Source: an uncultured Endozoicomonas sp.
Lineage (GTDB): Bacteria > Pseudomonadota > Gammaproteobacteria > Pseudomonadales > Endozoicomonadaceae
Length of the DNA stretch: 37,393 nucleotides
Assembly (NCBI RefSeq): GCF_947495845.1
Contig: NZ_CANMAO010000037.1
Coordinates: 1-37,393 of the forward strand
Reading direction: 5' to 3'
A program made the position numbers and the translations under genes. This document shows, piece after piece, positions 14,957 through 23,894 of this stretch (the first letter of the stretch is position 1; every line of letters begins with the position of its first letter). Below the pieces are notes generated by a model. It searched no databases and was not told the DNA's origin. It saw nothing but the letters and a program-made list of their open reading frames with translations.

Positions 14957-14986
14957 TGTGGGATGGCTCTTTCGAGCTATCCTACA
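14957..14986 (+). terminator. Hairpin after the DUF21/CBS gene
   Basis: TGTGGGATGGCTC and GAGCTATCCTACA form a 13-bp stem with two non-Watson-Crick positions and a 4-nt loop. T-richness downstream is poor, so it is a likely but imperfect terminator. Confidence 0.55.
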
Positions 14987-15015
14987 CTCTCCGTGTCTTC
15001 CCACTCCCACCCAAT

Positions 15016-15238
15016 CTGAGGTTGTTGCAAACACTCTGGTTCCCACGCTGATCGAGGTTGTCGCAAAAGGTGTTTAAAAACAGATCTCGTAGGTCGGCAA
15101 CATGCAGGGTTGCCGACAATCAGCCCCTACAGCGCGGCGAGATGTCGGCAAGTCTTGCAGAATTACCGACCTTGTGGTTTTACGACAACCTCTGAGCATA
15201 AGAACGAGATGTTTGAGATTTCGCAACAGTCTCAATCT
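15016..15238. repeat. Composite palindromic repeat region
   Basis: The outer arms (CTGAGGTTGTTGCAAA near 15016; its imperfect complement near 15219-15238) enclose inner dyads. One is GTCGGCAACATGCAGGGTTGCCGAC around 15093-15116, read as GTCGGCAAC...GTTGCCGAC. The right half is related to the element at 5927-6085 in both orientations. It has no coding capacity. Confidence 0.65.
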
Positions 15239-15281
15239 GTGATTAAGAGCTCGTTATAAACGACAGAAACTTTACAAAACA

Positions 15282-15309
15282 TTGTAATAAGAATAATTCT
15301 CATTATAAT
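15282..15309 (+). promoter_or_regulatory. Fur-controlled promoter of the iron operon
   Basis: TTGTAA (15282-15287), 16-nt spacer, TATAAT (15304-15309). A Fur box (19 bp, 15286-15304) fills the spacer. Its core AGAAT-A-ATTCT is perfectly symmetric, and the flanks AATA/CATT fit the GATAATGATAATCATTATC consensus. Confidence 0.8.
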
Positions 15310-15358
15310 TCTCTTCCAGATTACCAATGCACAATAAGAATCATGGAGCTCAATCAGG

Positions 15359-16702
15359 ATGAAGCCAAACTTTTCGCTTTCCGCCATCGGCACATTGATG
15401 GTCGCATCTGCCCTGTTGACGGGCTGTAACCAGTCTGAAGAAACCGTCAGTGTTGCACCAGAAACTCAGGAAACCATTGTCGTCGAAGCGGCCAGAGAAG
15501 CCGCGAGCACGTCAATTTCTGCCAATGATGTGGTTGCCCATTATGCAGACGTGGCACTCGCTACCTTTGAAGATGCGTTGATCACCGCAAAAAGCCTGAA
15601 AGAAGCCAGTCATAATCTGGTTGAAAACCCCAGCGAAGAAAATCTTGAGCTGGCAAAGGCGGCATGGAAAGCGGCACGTGTCCCTTATCAGCAGAGTGAA
15701 GTATTCCGTTTTGGTAATGCCATTGTTGATGACTGGGAAGGTCAGTTGAATGCATGGCCTCTGGATGAAGGCCTGATCGACTACGTTCAGCCTTCAAGCT
15801 ACGACTTTGAAATGGGTAACGATGGCGCTTTGGCCAATATCGTCAACAACACTGAATTAAACGTCAGCGGTGAACTACTAAACCTTGAAACACTGACACC
15901 GGAACTGCTGGCAAACCTGAATGAGCTCGGCGGCAGTGAAGCCAACGTAGCTACCGGTTACCACGCCGTTGAATTTCTGCTCTGGGGTCAGGATCTGAAC
16001 GGTACCGGCAGTGGTGCAGGCAATCGTCCGGCTACCGATTTTGCTAAAGGCGAAACCTGCACCGGTGGTAACTGTGAGCGTCGTGGCCAATACCTGATCA
16101 CCGCTATGGACTTGCTGATTGCAGACCTTGAATACATGGTTGGCCAGTGGCAACCAGAAGTCGGCGACAACTACCGTGCAGAATTACTGGCAGACTCTAC
16201 CGACCAAGGCTTTCGCAAAATGTTGTTTGGCATGGGCAGTTTATCCCTCGGCGAACTGGCCGGTGAGCGTATGAAGGTCGCTCTCGAAGCCAACTCCAGT
16301 GAAGATGAGCACGATTGCTTCAGCGACAACACGCACTACTCTCACTTTTATAACAACAAAGGCATTCGCAACGTGTATACCGGGGAATATCAGCGTGTGA
16401 ATGGCGACGTGCTTTCCGGACCAAGCCTTGCGGATTTGGTTGCTGCCAAAGATGAAGCCCAAGCCGCCACTATTCTTAGCAGCTTTGATCATAGTGAAAG
16501 CGCCCTGCAATCTCTGGTGGATTCTGCCGAGAAAGACGGCATTTTCTTCGATCAGCTGATTGCTGCCGGTGACGAAAAAGGCAATGCGCTGGTACAATCT
16601 GCAATAACGACATTGGTCGTTCAAACCAGTGCCATTGAAGAAGCAGCCGGCCTTGTTGGTATTAAGCAACTGAACCCGGATACTGCGGATCACAAGTTCT
16701 AA
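15359..16702 (+). CDS. Imelysin family lipoprotein (first copy)
   Basis: Imelysin/EfeO-like (M75) proteins are envelope proteins linked to iron uptake; the proposed peptidase activity is doubtful. The 447-residue product has a lipoprotein signal with lipobox LTGC (residues 20-23). It has the family motif GYHAVEFLLWGQD at 200-212 (the GxHxxE motif) and a C-terminal all-helical repeat. It heads a four-gene operon behind a Fur-type promoter. The next gene starts 17 bp after its stop. The order imelysin - di-heme oxidoreductase - imelysin - DUF1513 resembles a Fur-regulated Pseudomonas locus, so a role in iron acquisition under limitation is inferred. Confidence 0.9.
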   Translation: MKPNFSLSAIGTLMVASALLTGCNQSEETVSVAPETQETIVVEAAREAASTSISANDVVAHYADVALATFEDALITAKSLKEASHNLVENPSEENLELAKAAWKAARVPYQQSEVFRFGNAIVDDWEGQLNAWPLDEGLIDYVQPSSYDFEMGNDGALANIVNNTELNVSGELLNLETLTPELLANLNELGGSEANVATGYHAVEFLLWGQDLNGTGSGAGNRPATDFAKGETCTGGNCERRGQYLITAMDLLIADLEYMVGQWQPEVGDNYRAELLADSTDQGFRKMLFGMGSLSLGELAGERMKVALEANSSEDEHDCFSDNTHYSHFYNNKGIRNVYTGEYQRVNGDVLSGPSLADLVAAKDEAQAATILSSFDHSESALQSLVDSAEKDGIFFDQLIAAGDEKGNALVQSAITTLVVQTSAIEEAAGLVGIKQLNPDTADHKF

Positions 16703-16719
16703 ATATAAGAAGTAGATAA

Positions 16720-18156
16720 ATGGATCTTCGAACCTTACGGTTCGCCTTTATAGCCCCGGCCGCTTTTCTAGTAGTGGCATCGGGGCTTTCGGGCTGTAAT
16801 AAAACCGAAAAAATAGCCTACGAAGTTGGCGAAGAACGTCCTGGTGGCGAGTCTTCAGTGAACGCCAAAGGTCGTAATGCCTTCTCGCTACCTTCCGGCA
16901 ATATGGCCATCACTCGTCGTCTTGATTTCAGCGTCGGCAATAGCTTTTTCCGTAACCCTTGGGTTGCAGCACCAGCCAGCACTGATGCTCGAGATGGGCT
17001 TGGGCCATTGTTCAACACTAACGGTTGCCAGAACTGTCATATCAAAGATGGGCGAGGTCATGCACCGAATGATGGTGAATTGAACCGCGTATCCATGCTG
17101 GTTCGCCTGAGCATTCCAACACCGGAAGGTAAGACGTTACGTCCAGATCAGAGCGTCATGCCACATCCTGTCTATGGAGGGCAATTGCAAGACTTCACAT
17201 TGCCAGGCGGCATTGCTGAAGGTCGTGTTCGTGTGAATTACACATATCATGACGTGCAGTTCTCTGATAGTGAAACCGTGGAACTCAGAAAGCCGGTCAT
17301 CACGATTGAAGACTTGGGCTATGGGCCTCTGTCATCCGATGAGTATGGTGACATTATGATGTCTGCCCGCATTGCACCACCGATGATAGGACTTGGTTTA
17401 CTGGAAGCCATTTCAGAAAACGACATTCTCGCCAATGCCGATGTAAATGATGAAAACGACGATGGTATCTCCGGTAAACCCAATCAGGTATGGGATGTAG
17501 AGCAGCAGAAAACGACACTGGGTCGCTTTGGCTGGAAAGCAGGCCAACCAACGCTGAAACAACAAAATTCCGGCGCATTTAATGGCGATATGGGCTTAAC
17601 CACCCACCTCTTTATGGAAGAAAACTGTACGCCTGATCAAACTCGCTGCCACGAATTAATGGCCGGTGAGCATCCGGAAGTCTCTGATAACATCCTTGAT
17701 AAAGTCACGTTCTATACCCGCAACCTTGCCGTGCCGGTTCGTCCGGATGCTAAAGACGCTAAGGTTCTCAAAGGCAAACAGATTTTTTACGACGCTGGAT
17801 GTGCATCTTGTCATACTCCATCATTCACCGTTGGCGCTGACGCAGATGCCGAACAAGCAAACCAGAAAATCTGGCCTTACACCGACATGTTACTTCACGA
17901 TATGGGGGAAGGCCTGGCAGACCATCGACCGGAATATCTTGCCGATGATCGTGAATGGCGCACGCCACCGCTTTGGGGAATTGGGCATACCCATGAAGTG
18001 GATGAAACAGCCGGCTTTTTACACGACGGCCGCGCCCGAACCTTGATGGAAGCCATTCTCTGGCACGATGGCGAAGCTGCCAACGCTAAAGAGCAGGTTC
18101 TGGCCATGGACGCTAGTGATCGCAACGCCATCATTCGTTTTGTTGAGTCCTTATGA
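16720..18156 (+). CDS. Di-heme oxidoreductase (DHOR/DUF1111) c-type cytochrome
   Basis: This is a predicted envelope di-heme cytochrome related to bacterial di-heme peroxidases, often labelled thiol oxidoreductase. The 478-residue product carries a lipobox LSGC (23-26). It has two heme c motifs, CQNCH at 103-107 and CASCH at 361-365, at the spacing of the family. Other conserved blocks are LGPLFNTNGCQNC, a GISGKPNQVWD segment, GRFGWKAGQPTLKQQ, LHDMGEGLADHRPE and FLHDGRARTLMEAILWHDGEA. The gene lies second in the iron operon and overlaps the next gene by 4 bp (ATGA), implying translational coupling. A ferric reductase-type role for the operon is conceivable but inferred. Confidence 0.9.
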   Translation: MDLRTLRFAFIAPAAFLVVASGLSGCNKTEKIAYEVGEERPGGESSVNAKGRNAFSLPSGNMAITRRLDFSVGNSFFRNPWVAAPASTDARDGLGPLFNTNGCQNCHIKDGRGHAPNDGELNRVSMLVRLSIPTPEGKTLRPDQSVMPHPVYGGQLQDFTLPGGIAEGRVRVNYTYHDVQFSDSETVELRKPVITIEDLGYGPLSSDEYGDIMMSARIAPPMIGLGLLEAISENDILANADVNDENDDGISGKPNQVWDVEQQKTTLGRFGWKAGQPTLKQQNSGAFNGDMGLTTHLFMEENCTPDQTRCHELMAGEHPEVSDNILDKVTFYTRNLAVPVRPDAKDAKVLKGKQIFYDAGCASCHTPSFTVGADADAEQANQKIWPYTDMLLHDMGEGLADHRPEYLADDREWRTPPLWGIGHTHEVDETAGFLHDGRARTLMEAILWHDGEAANAKEQVLAMDASDRNAIIRFVESL

Positions 18157-19190
18157 AGAAATCACTTTCTCTCTTGATTCTTTCCCTTGGTCTGATGGGT
18201 TGCAACCCATCAGACTCAGTGATGACAGAGCCAACACGTTCACCCATAACCCTATTGATTGAAGAACAAATTCAGCTGGCCTGGCAGCAGTTAGTCGCTG
18301 AGTCAACGGCTTACAATCAGCTGACCACTGACTTCTGCCAGCCTGACGCCACAAACGACATTGGTTTACTGCAGGCACAGTGGAAGAAAACCATGTTGCG
18401 CTGGCAAACCTCAGAAACGCTTAGCCAGCTGATGCTGGAAGAGAATATGGAAGGCTGGCGTTTTCAATTCTGGCCCGATAAAAAGAACCTGACGGGAAGA
18501 AAGGTCGAAGCCAGAGTTGCTGCTGAAAACCCGATTCCCATACTGTCTGACAGCGTTATTCTGCAAGGATTGTCCGCTGCCGAATACCTGTTGTTTGATC
18601 AGCAGGTGTTAGAAGCACTTAATCAGAAACCTTCTGCTTACTGTCAATTTCTCATAGAAAACTCAGAATCGATTCTGGCCAACAGTCAGGAGCTACAACA
18701 GCAATGGCAATCAAATGGTACTTTCTTCACCAAGGCGGTTGCGCTGGAAAATGCCACTGAAAATCCGCTGAGTTTGGATGGTTGGGTACTAAACACGCTA
18801 GACTCTCAAACGGCCCGCTTAAAGAAAGAGCTTTCTCTGCCTTTCAGCGACAAGCGAACCAATCTCTATCTCGCAGAATCCTGGCGCAGCGGTCAGTCTC
18901 TGGAACATATTCGACAGGTGATTTCTACTTTTCATGCCATGACGGCGTTGGCATCGCAACAAACGGGTAACACCCATCCTGAACAATGGCAGGAAATCAA
19001 CAATCGCCTGAATTCATTAAGCCAATCAGTTGATACACTCCCCCATCGCTTTTCTGAAGTGATTGAGCAGGATAAAATTGAAGATCTTAAGCAGTTCAAA
19101 ATCCAAGTAGACAACCTGCACGCTTCGGTTGTGGCGGTTTCTAAAGATCTTCACGTGCCCCTCGGGTTTAACTCCAGCGATGGTGATTAA
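18153..19190 (+). CDS. Imelysin family lipoprotein (second copy)
   Basis: The 345-residue product is a second, diverged imelysin-like protein. It has a short lipoprotein signal with lipobox LMGC (residues 14-17). The central motif GLSAAEYLLFDQQ corresponds to the GxHxxE region of the first copy but lacks its His, as in the short imelysin class that accompanies DHOR genes. Segments such as WEGWRFQFWPDKKN-like (MEGWRFQFWPDKKN here) support the assignment. The gene overlaps the di-heme gene by 4 bp and the DUF1513 gene by 1 bp, so the operon is tightly coupled. Confidence 0.85.
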   Translation: MKKSLSLLILSLGLMGCNPSDSVMTEPTRSPITLLIEEQIQLAWQQLVAESTAYNQLTTDFCQPDATNDIGLLQAQWKKTMLRWQTSETLSQLMLEENMEGWRFQFWPDKKNLTGRKVEARVAAENPIPILSDSVILQGLSAAEYLLFDQQVLEALNQKPSAYCQFLIENSESILANSQELQQQWQSNGTFFTKAVALENATENPLSLDGWVLNTLDSQTARLKKELSLPFSDKRTNLYLAESWRSGQSLEHIRQVISTFHAMTALASQQTGNTHPEQWQEINNRLNSLSQSVDTLPHRFSEVIEQDKIEDLKQFKIQVDNLHASVVAVSKDLHVPLGFNSSDGD

Positions 19191-20287
19191 TGTATCGTCG
19201 TACGTTTATAAAAAGTGCAGCCGTGCTGGCAGGCATCAGTCTGATTGGTACAGGCTGTTCACCACAGAGTGACCGCAGGGTATTGGTCAGTGCTGCCAGA
19301 GACACTCAGGGAAAATTCAGCATTCGCTTGAATGACCCACTCTCTGATCATTCAACAATAATACCGGTTCCAAGTCGTCTTCATGATGCCTGCCATCGAC
19401 CTGGTTATTCAGAAATCGTCGCCTTTGAGCGCCGCCTGGGTTATCAGTTTCATGTCGTCGATCTTCGCGATGAGAAGTTATCATCAACGGTGGCGGTAGC
19501 TAATCAACGACACCTTTATGGCCACGGTGTTTTTAGCCACGACGGGCAGTTTCTCTATACCACTGAGAACGACACCACGACATTAAATGGTGTTATTGGC
19601 ATCTATGACGCTGAACAAAACTATCAAAGAGTCGGTGAATGGCAACTATTACTGCCGGGGCCTCACGAGCTGAAGTTGATGCCTGATGGTGAGACCCTGG
19701 TCATCGCTGTTGGCGGTATTCAAACCCACCCGGATGCCGGCAGAACCACACTGAACCCTCAAACACTTCAGCCAGCTCTGGTTTATCTGGATAGACGCTC
19801 TGGAAAGGTAATCGATCAACAGCGCTTTATTGATCCACGACTGAGTATCAGACACCTTGATGTCGCCCCCGATGGACTGGTGGCCATTGGTATGCAATAT
19901 CAGGGGACGAATGATGAAGCGCTGCCATTGGTGGCGACTCACCGGATTGGACAACCCATCAAGGCGGTTGAAGCGCTTCCGGAACAATGGATGGCGCTGA
20001 ATAGTTATATTGCCAGTGTTGCGGTATTACCGGATATGGATACCTTAGCCGTTACTTCTCCTCGCGGTAATCGTATCGCTTTTATCCAGCAATCTACCGG
20101 ACGTCTTCAGACGTTTATCTACCAAAAGGATTGTGCGGGGATCGCCGCCATCAATAAAAGCCAACTGGCCGTTAGCGACGGCCGCGGTCAGATACAGATT
20201 CTCGAGTGTTTTGAAGGCAGGGCGGAAACAGTGAAAATGGTGAAGCATTCACAGTGTCAGTGGGATAACCACATGCTGATGGTGTAA
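19190..20287 (+). CDS. DUF1513 family exported beta-propeller-like protein
   Basis: DUF1513 proteins have unknown function and are predicted beta-propellers. The 365-residue product begins MYRRTFIKSAAVLAG, a twin-arginine signal (RRTFIK) followed by a lipobox-like GTGC at 20-23, so it is probably a Tat-exported lipoprotein. Repeated blade-like segments follow: YGHGVFSHDGQFLYTTEN, GPHELKLMPDGETLVIAVGG, LSIRHLDVAPDGLVAIG. It is the last gene of the iron operon, sharing the A of TAATG with the previous gene's stop. Tat export suggests a cofactor or a folded protein, which would fit a partner of the di-heme enzyme (inference). Confidence 0.87.
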   Translation: MYRRTFIKSAAVLAGISLIGTGCSPQSDRRVLVSAARDTQGKFSIRLNDPLSDHSTIIPVPSRLHDACHRPGYSEIVAFERRLGYQFHVVDLRDEKLSSTVAVANQRHLYGHGVFSHDGQFLYTTENDTTTLNGVIGIYDAEQNYQRVGEWQLLLPGPHELKLMPDGETLVIAVGGIQTHPDAGRTTLNPQTLQPALVYLDRRSGKVIDQQRFIDPRLSIRHLDVAPDGLVAIGMQYQGTNDEALPLVATHRIGQPIKAVEALPEQWMALNSYIASVAVLPDMDTLAVTSPRGNRIAFIQQSTGRLQTFIYQKDCAGIAAINKSQLAVSDGRGQIQILECFEGRAETVKMVKHSQCQWDNHMLMV

Positions 20288-20317
20288 GACCAAACCAGCG
20301 ACGTTTACCAAGCAGAG

Positions 20318-20346
20318 GTAAAAAAGTGCTGTTACCCACAGCACTT
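20318..20346 (-). terminator. Terminator of the DUF1186/SEC-C gene, containing its stop codon
   Basis: AAGTGCTGT (20324-20332) and ACAGCACTT (20338-20346) form a perfect 9-bp stem with a 5-nt loop. Read on the minus strand it is followed by a T run. The TAA stop of the gene (20332-20334) starts in the loop. Confidence 0.8.
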
Positions 20347-21339
20347 CTTGAATTTTTTCCCACTACCACATAAACAAGGATCATTTCTGCCAACCTTAGC
20401 TCCATTACGAACCAATGGTTCTTTTGATGGTGTCATGGGCGGTTTGAACAACGCCTGCTTTTGACCAATTGGTCTTTTGCTTTTCACCGGCTTTTTAGCG
20501 GGCCAAGGTCGGTTAACGTGTTGAACCTCACCAGAACGGGTGGCCACAGAAGCGGCTACCTGCGGTTGAACAGCCTTTTCCGGAGTACTCATGAAGGCAG
20601 CCCAATTTTCCAGCTCGGATACACAGTCATCAATATACGTAAGATTCTTGTACGACGGTGCTTTGATTTCACCGGGGTGAGCCTGCAGCATGGTTTTTAT
20701 TCCGTCTTCATCCAGCATGGTTTCAACCATTAACCCTTCTTGATGAACACTCAGCACATCCGCTTCCAACTCCACCAAACCCGCTACCATTGTATTGAAA
20801 ATCAAACCATCCCAGACTGCATTCTGTTTTCTTTCCAATTTGCCTTGATAGAGCGACTCGAAGTAGTCCATCAAGGCGACATCAGTGATCTGCCCATAGG
20901 CGGCATGAGTCACCAATGCGCCCAGAGCTGCATTTCGTACTTGAGGGTGAGTGTGATCGTTCTCTATTAATGGCTGCAGCGTCTCAATAGCATCAACTTC
21001 GGCGTTCGACATTATTGACGCTAACATCCGACCAAGGCTTTCACTGATCACATAACCCAATAACCGACTTACCGTCTTTGGGCTGGCAGACACCAATTCC
21101 ACCATTAAAGGCAGTGCCTTGGGCTCCCGAAATTGAGCCAACAGGTAAGCGGAAAAGAACAACAAAGTGGTGTTGTGATGTTTTGGCAAGTCATCCCCGA
21201 GTGCAATCGTCTCTTTAAGATGATCTAACAGTATGGGTGTAACGGCGTCTTGATTGGCGACCGCGGCCTGCAATGCGGCTTTTGGAAGTTTGCCCACTTC
21301 AAAAGAGGACAATGCGCTGATGATGTCTTCGGTATTCAC
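20332..21339 (-). CDS. DUF1186 domain protein with C-terminal SEC-C motif
   Basis: The 335-residue product has an N-terminal all-helical DUF1186-type region (roughly 1-240) that looks like HEAT repeats (alternating LMVELVSASPKTVSRLL and LQPLIENDHTHPQVRNAALGAL). A basic, Pro/Lys-rich linker follows. The product ends in a SEC-C zinc motif, GRNDPCLCGSGKKFKKCC (its last ~19 residues). SEC-C motifs bind zinc and often mediate contact with SecB or with nucleic acid and ribosomes; the function here is unknown. It is a single gene, convergent with the iron operon. Confidence 0.85.
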   Translation of the reverse strand: MNTEDIISALSSFEVGKLPKAALQAAVANQDAVTPILLDHLKETIALGDDLPKHHNTTLLFFSAYLLAQFREPKALPLMVELVSASPKTVSRLLGYVISESLGRMLASIMSNAEVDAIETLQPLIENDHTHPQVRNAALGALVTHAAYGQITDVALMDYFESLYQGKLERKQNAVWDGLIFNTMVAGLVELEADVLSVHQEGLMVETMLDEDGIKTMLQAHPGEIKAPSYKNLTYIDDCVSELENWAAFMSTPEKAVQPQVAASVATRSGEVQHVNRPWPAKKPVKSKRPIGQKQALFKPPMTPSKEPLVRNGAKVGRNDPCLCGSGKKFKKCCG

Positions 21340-21439
21340 CCTATCCAGTCCTTTCTATGTCATTTGTTGGAATTGTGTAGATAAGGATAGTATTTTCTGG
21401 AAATATGGCGAACCAGGCCAATAACAACAATAAGAGAGC

Positions 21440-22423
21440 ATGATGAAAGCATTAGTCACCGGCGGCAGTGGTTTTTTGGGTATCAACCTGATCAAACAGC
21501 TTCTGGATAAACACTGGGAAGTGATCGCCACTCACCGGGCAAGTTCCAACATCAAAGATCTGCAGGCGCTGAACGTTACCCTGCTGGAAGTGGATCTCGA
21601 AAGCCCCTCTGATCTCTCCGCTAAAATACCCAAAGACCTTGATGCCATCTTCCATGTGGCCGGTGATACCAGCCTGTGGGCAGCCAATAACGCGCGACAA
21701 CATCGGATGAATGTCACGGTGACAGAAAACCTGATCAATGCGGCGCTTGAGAAACGGATAAAACGGTTTATCCACACCTCATCCATTTCTGCTTACGGTT
21801 TTCATCAGAGCACTATCAACGAATCATCACCATCCAGCGCCATGACCAGCGGTGTGAACTACCTTCGCACGAAATACCTTGGGGAGATGGTGGTAAAGAA
21901 AGCCGTTGAGGAACGCCAGCTGGATGCGGTTATTCTCAACCCCTGTGCGATTATTGGCCCCCACGATCGGCAGAGCTGGGCGCAGCTGTTTTCCATGATC
22001 AGCAACGACACCTTGCCCGGCGTGCCACCCGGCGAAGGTTCTTACTGCCATGTTCGGGAAGTGGCTGCAGCCCATATTGCAGCATTTGAACAGGGGAAAA
22101 CCGGGGAGAACTACATTCTGGGCGGTGTGGATTGCAAGTTTCTGGAAGTGGTCAACACCATCTCACGGCTCATGGGCAAACCAGAACGTCAGAGAACCAT
22201 TCCGGCATGGGCCTTACGACTGCTCGGCAAGGTTTCTGATTTTGGCGCCAAGATCACTGGCAAAGAGCCCGAGATCACCACCGAAAAGGCCAAACTGGTG
22301 TCCAAGCGAGTGGTTGCCAGCAGCAGTAAGGCCGTTTCGGAACTGAACTACCGAAACGACGTACCAATTAATGAGATGCTGGAAGACTGCTTTGATTGGC
22401 TAAAACAAGAGCAGCTGGTTTAA
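21440..22423 (+). CDS. Extended SDR / NAD-dependent epimerase-dehydratase family protein
   Basis: The 327-residue product has the Rossmann start LVTGGSGFLGINLIKQLL (GxxGxxG), DAIFHVAGDTSLW, and the HTSSISAYG strand. The catalytic-type YLRTK (YxxxK) follows, then LNPCAIIGPHDRQSW and a substrate-domain C-terminus. It resembles the atypical extended SDRs of the dihydroflavonol reductase/epimerase type. The substrate cannot be assigned. It starts at 21440 (ATGATG; the second Met is equally possible) after GAGAG. Its stop overlaps the stop of the glutathione synthetase-like gene tail to tail, so convergent expression is likely. Confidence 0.88.
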   Translation: MMKALVTGGSGFLGINLIKQLLDKHWEVIATHRASSNIKDLQALNVTLLEVDLESPSDLSAKIPKDLDAIFHVAGDTSLWAANNARQHRMNVTVTENLINAALEKRIKRFIHTSSISAYGFHQSTINESSPSSAMTSGVNYLRTKYLGEMVVKKAVEERQLDAVILNPCAIIGPHDRQSWAQLFSMISNDTLPGVPPGEGSYCHVREVAAAHIAAFEQGKTGENYILGGVDCKFLEVVNTISRLMGKPERQRTIPAWALRLLGKVSDFGAKITGKEPEITTEKAKLVSKRVVASSSKAVSELNYRNDVPINEMLEDCFDWLKQEQLV

Positions 22424-23856
22424 AGTGCATAGGCCAGAGAATCCACTGAGCCCTGCCCGCTGTGCACACCGCCCTCCGCCACGGAGGAAGGTTTGCTGCG
22501 GATTAGATAACCGGCATAACCCAGATCGCTGGTCAGGGAGTGCCCGTCCAAGTGCAGGGTGAACATGCCAATCTCACTGATTAAATCATCCACTGGCGCC
22601 GCTTCACCGTTTCGAACCACCAGCGCCGGGCTGGATCGATGCCTTGGATGTAACCTCCGCATCAAAGACCAGGCGGAAAATTCTTCGGGTTTGAGGCTTT
22701 TCAATCGAGGCAGAATATCGCCATCAAACACACAGTGGCCACCGCCCTCTCCCTGATTTTTCAGTACCCAGTTATGGGGATTCTCTGATTCAAACCAGTC
22801 CGCAGAACCCTCATCAATCGGGCGCATTTCTCCAAGAAACGGTTTGATTCTGGCGGCTTCATCGAACGTCAGGCCAAACGCATTAAGCGCTGTTTCATCC
22901 ATAGAAGACAATAACATTTGCACCCGCTTGCTGGTTGCCAGCTGCTGGCTCACCGTTGCATTTAACGCCACCCGATGGCGTTCCATCATCACACGCACCT
23001 TACCCAGTTTGGAACAGCAAAGGCCACCGTCCAGATCTTCCGCGTGATAGTCGCAATGCTGATAACCGGCGCGAAGGTAAATGGCATCCACACCACCCAA
23101 ACCTTCTAGCATCAAGCGGTGATTTTCTCCAGACGACAGTTGATCGTACAGTTGCCGGAACGTTCGGCGTACCGTCTTCACGCCTTCTTTCTGAATCGCT
23201 TCTTCCAAAAGATGCTGGTCGTATACATTATCTTCATCGGGCTGCACCACCATGATAAACAACGGCTGACCACTTTCGCCGGACTGCGCTCTCACCGTCG
23301 TCGCTGCACCGGCAATGCCTTTGGCAAGGTTTTCAATGCCCTGATTGGGCACCAGTTCAAGGGTTTCTGTCTCCGACCAGTGTTTAAATTGTTGAGGCCA
23401 CTGATATTGAAGATAACTGTGCAGCTCATGGGCTCGCTGACCAAAAGGCCCCATACCCGCAGCAATACCATTGAATTCAATCAGCTTTGGACCATGCTCA
23501 GCATCGTCCATAAAATCCGTGCGCATGAGTAGCATGGGAATACGTTCAGCCGCTTCGGAGCCTCGATGAATTTCCTGATGCAATGACATCAAACTGGCAA
23601 AAAACGCATCGCCACTGCACAGGGGCTTAATCGCTTGCTCAAGAAATTCGTGATTCTCAGAAACACCGTGAATCAATTTTCCCATCAGCGGCACAACCGA
23701 TTTTAATAATTCAAACCGATCACGCTGAATTAACGTGGGCGCAAAACTGAACGCACAATGCCTCGCTGAATCGATAGACGACTTCAGCGCCATACCATGC
23801 ATCAACGACCATTCAATGGCATCCTGAATTGCCAGACTTCGCTGTACTTCATTCAT
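22420..23856 (-). CDS. Eukaryotic-type glutathione synthetase homologue
   Basis: The 478-residue product matches the eukaryotic GSS family (ATP-grasp, human enzyme 474 aa), not bacterial GshB. Residues that align with the human active site are Arg112 and Asp114 (MRTDFMDD), the Mg ligands Glu127 and Asn129 (LIEFNGIAAG), and Arg262 in YLRAGY. Others are Lys310 in ATSKRVQ and the glycine-rich loop VLKNQGEGGGHCVF with Lys366 and Glu370. LISEIGMF and the C-terminal GYLIRSK...EGGVHSG, which closes the GSH pocket in the human enzyme, also align. If active, it joins gamma-glutamylcysteine to glycine or a related amine. The start at 23856 has GAGG upstream; an earlier in-frame start lies in a repeat element. 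No gamma-glutamylcysteine ligase is nearby. Confidence 0.85.
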   Translation of the reverse strand: MNEVQRSLAIQDAIEWSLMHGMALKSSIDSARHCAFSFAPTLIQRDRFELLKSVVPLMGKLIHGVSENHEFLEQAIKPLCSGDAFFASLMSLHQEIHRGSEAAERIPMLLMRTDFMDDAEHGPKLIEFNGIAAGMGPFGQRAHELHSYLQYQWPQQFKHWSETETLELVPNQGIENLAKGIAGAATTVRAQSGESGQPLFIMVVQPDEDNVYDQHLLEEAIQKEGVKTVRRTFRQLYDQLSSGENHRLMLEGLGGVDAIYLRAGYQHCDYHAEDLDGGLCCSKLGKVRVMMERHRVALNATVSQQLATSKRVQMLLSSMDETALNAFGLTFDEAARIKPFLGEMRPIDEGSADWFESENPHNWVLKNQGEGGGHCVFDGDILPRLKSLKPEEFSAWSLMRRLHPRHRSSPALVVRNGEAAPVDDLISEIGMFTLHLDGHSLTSDLGYAGYLIRSKPSSVAEGGVHSGQGSVDSLAYAL

Positions 23857-23894
23857 CCAATACGCCTCACGGTTTGAGCATTGATTGATTGTCT

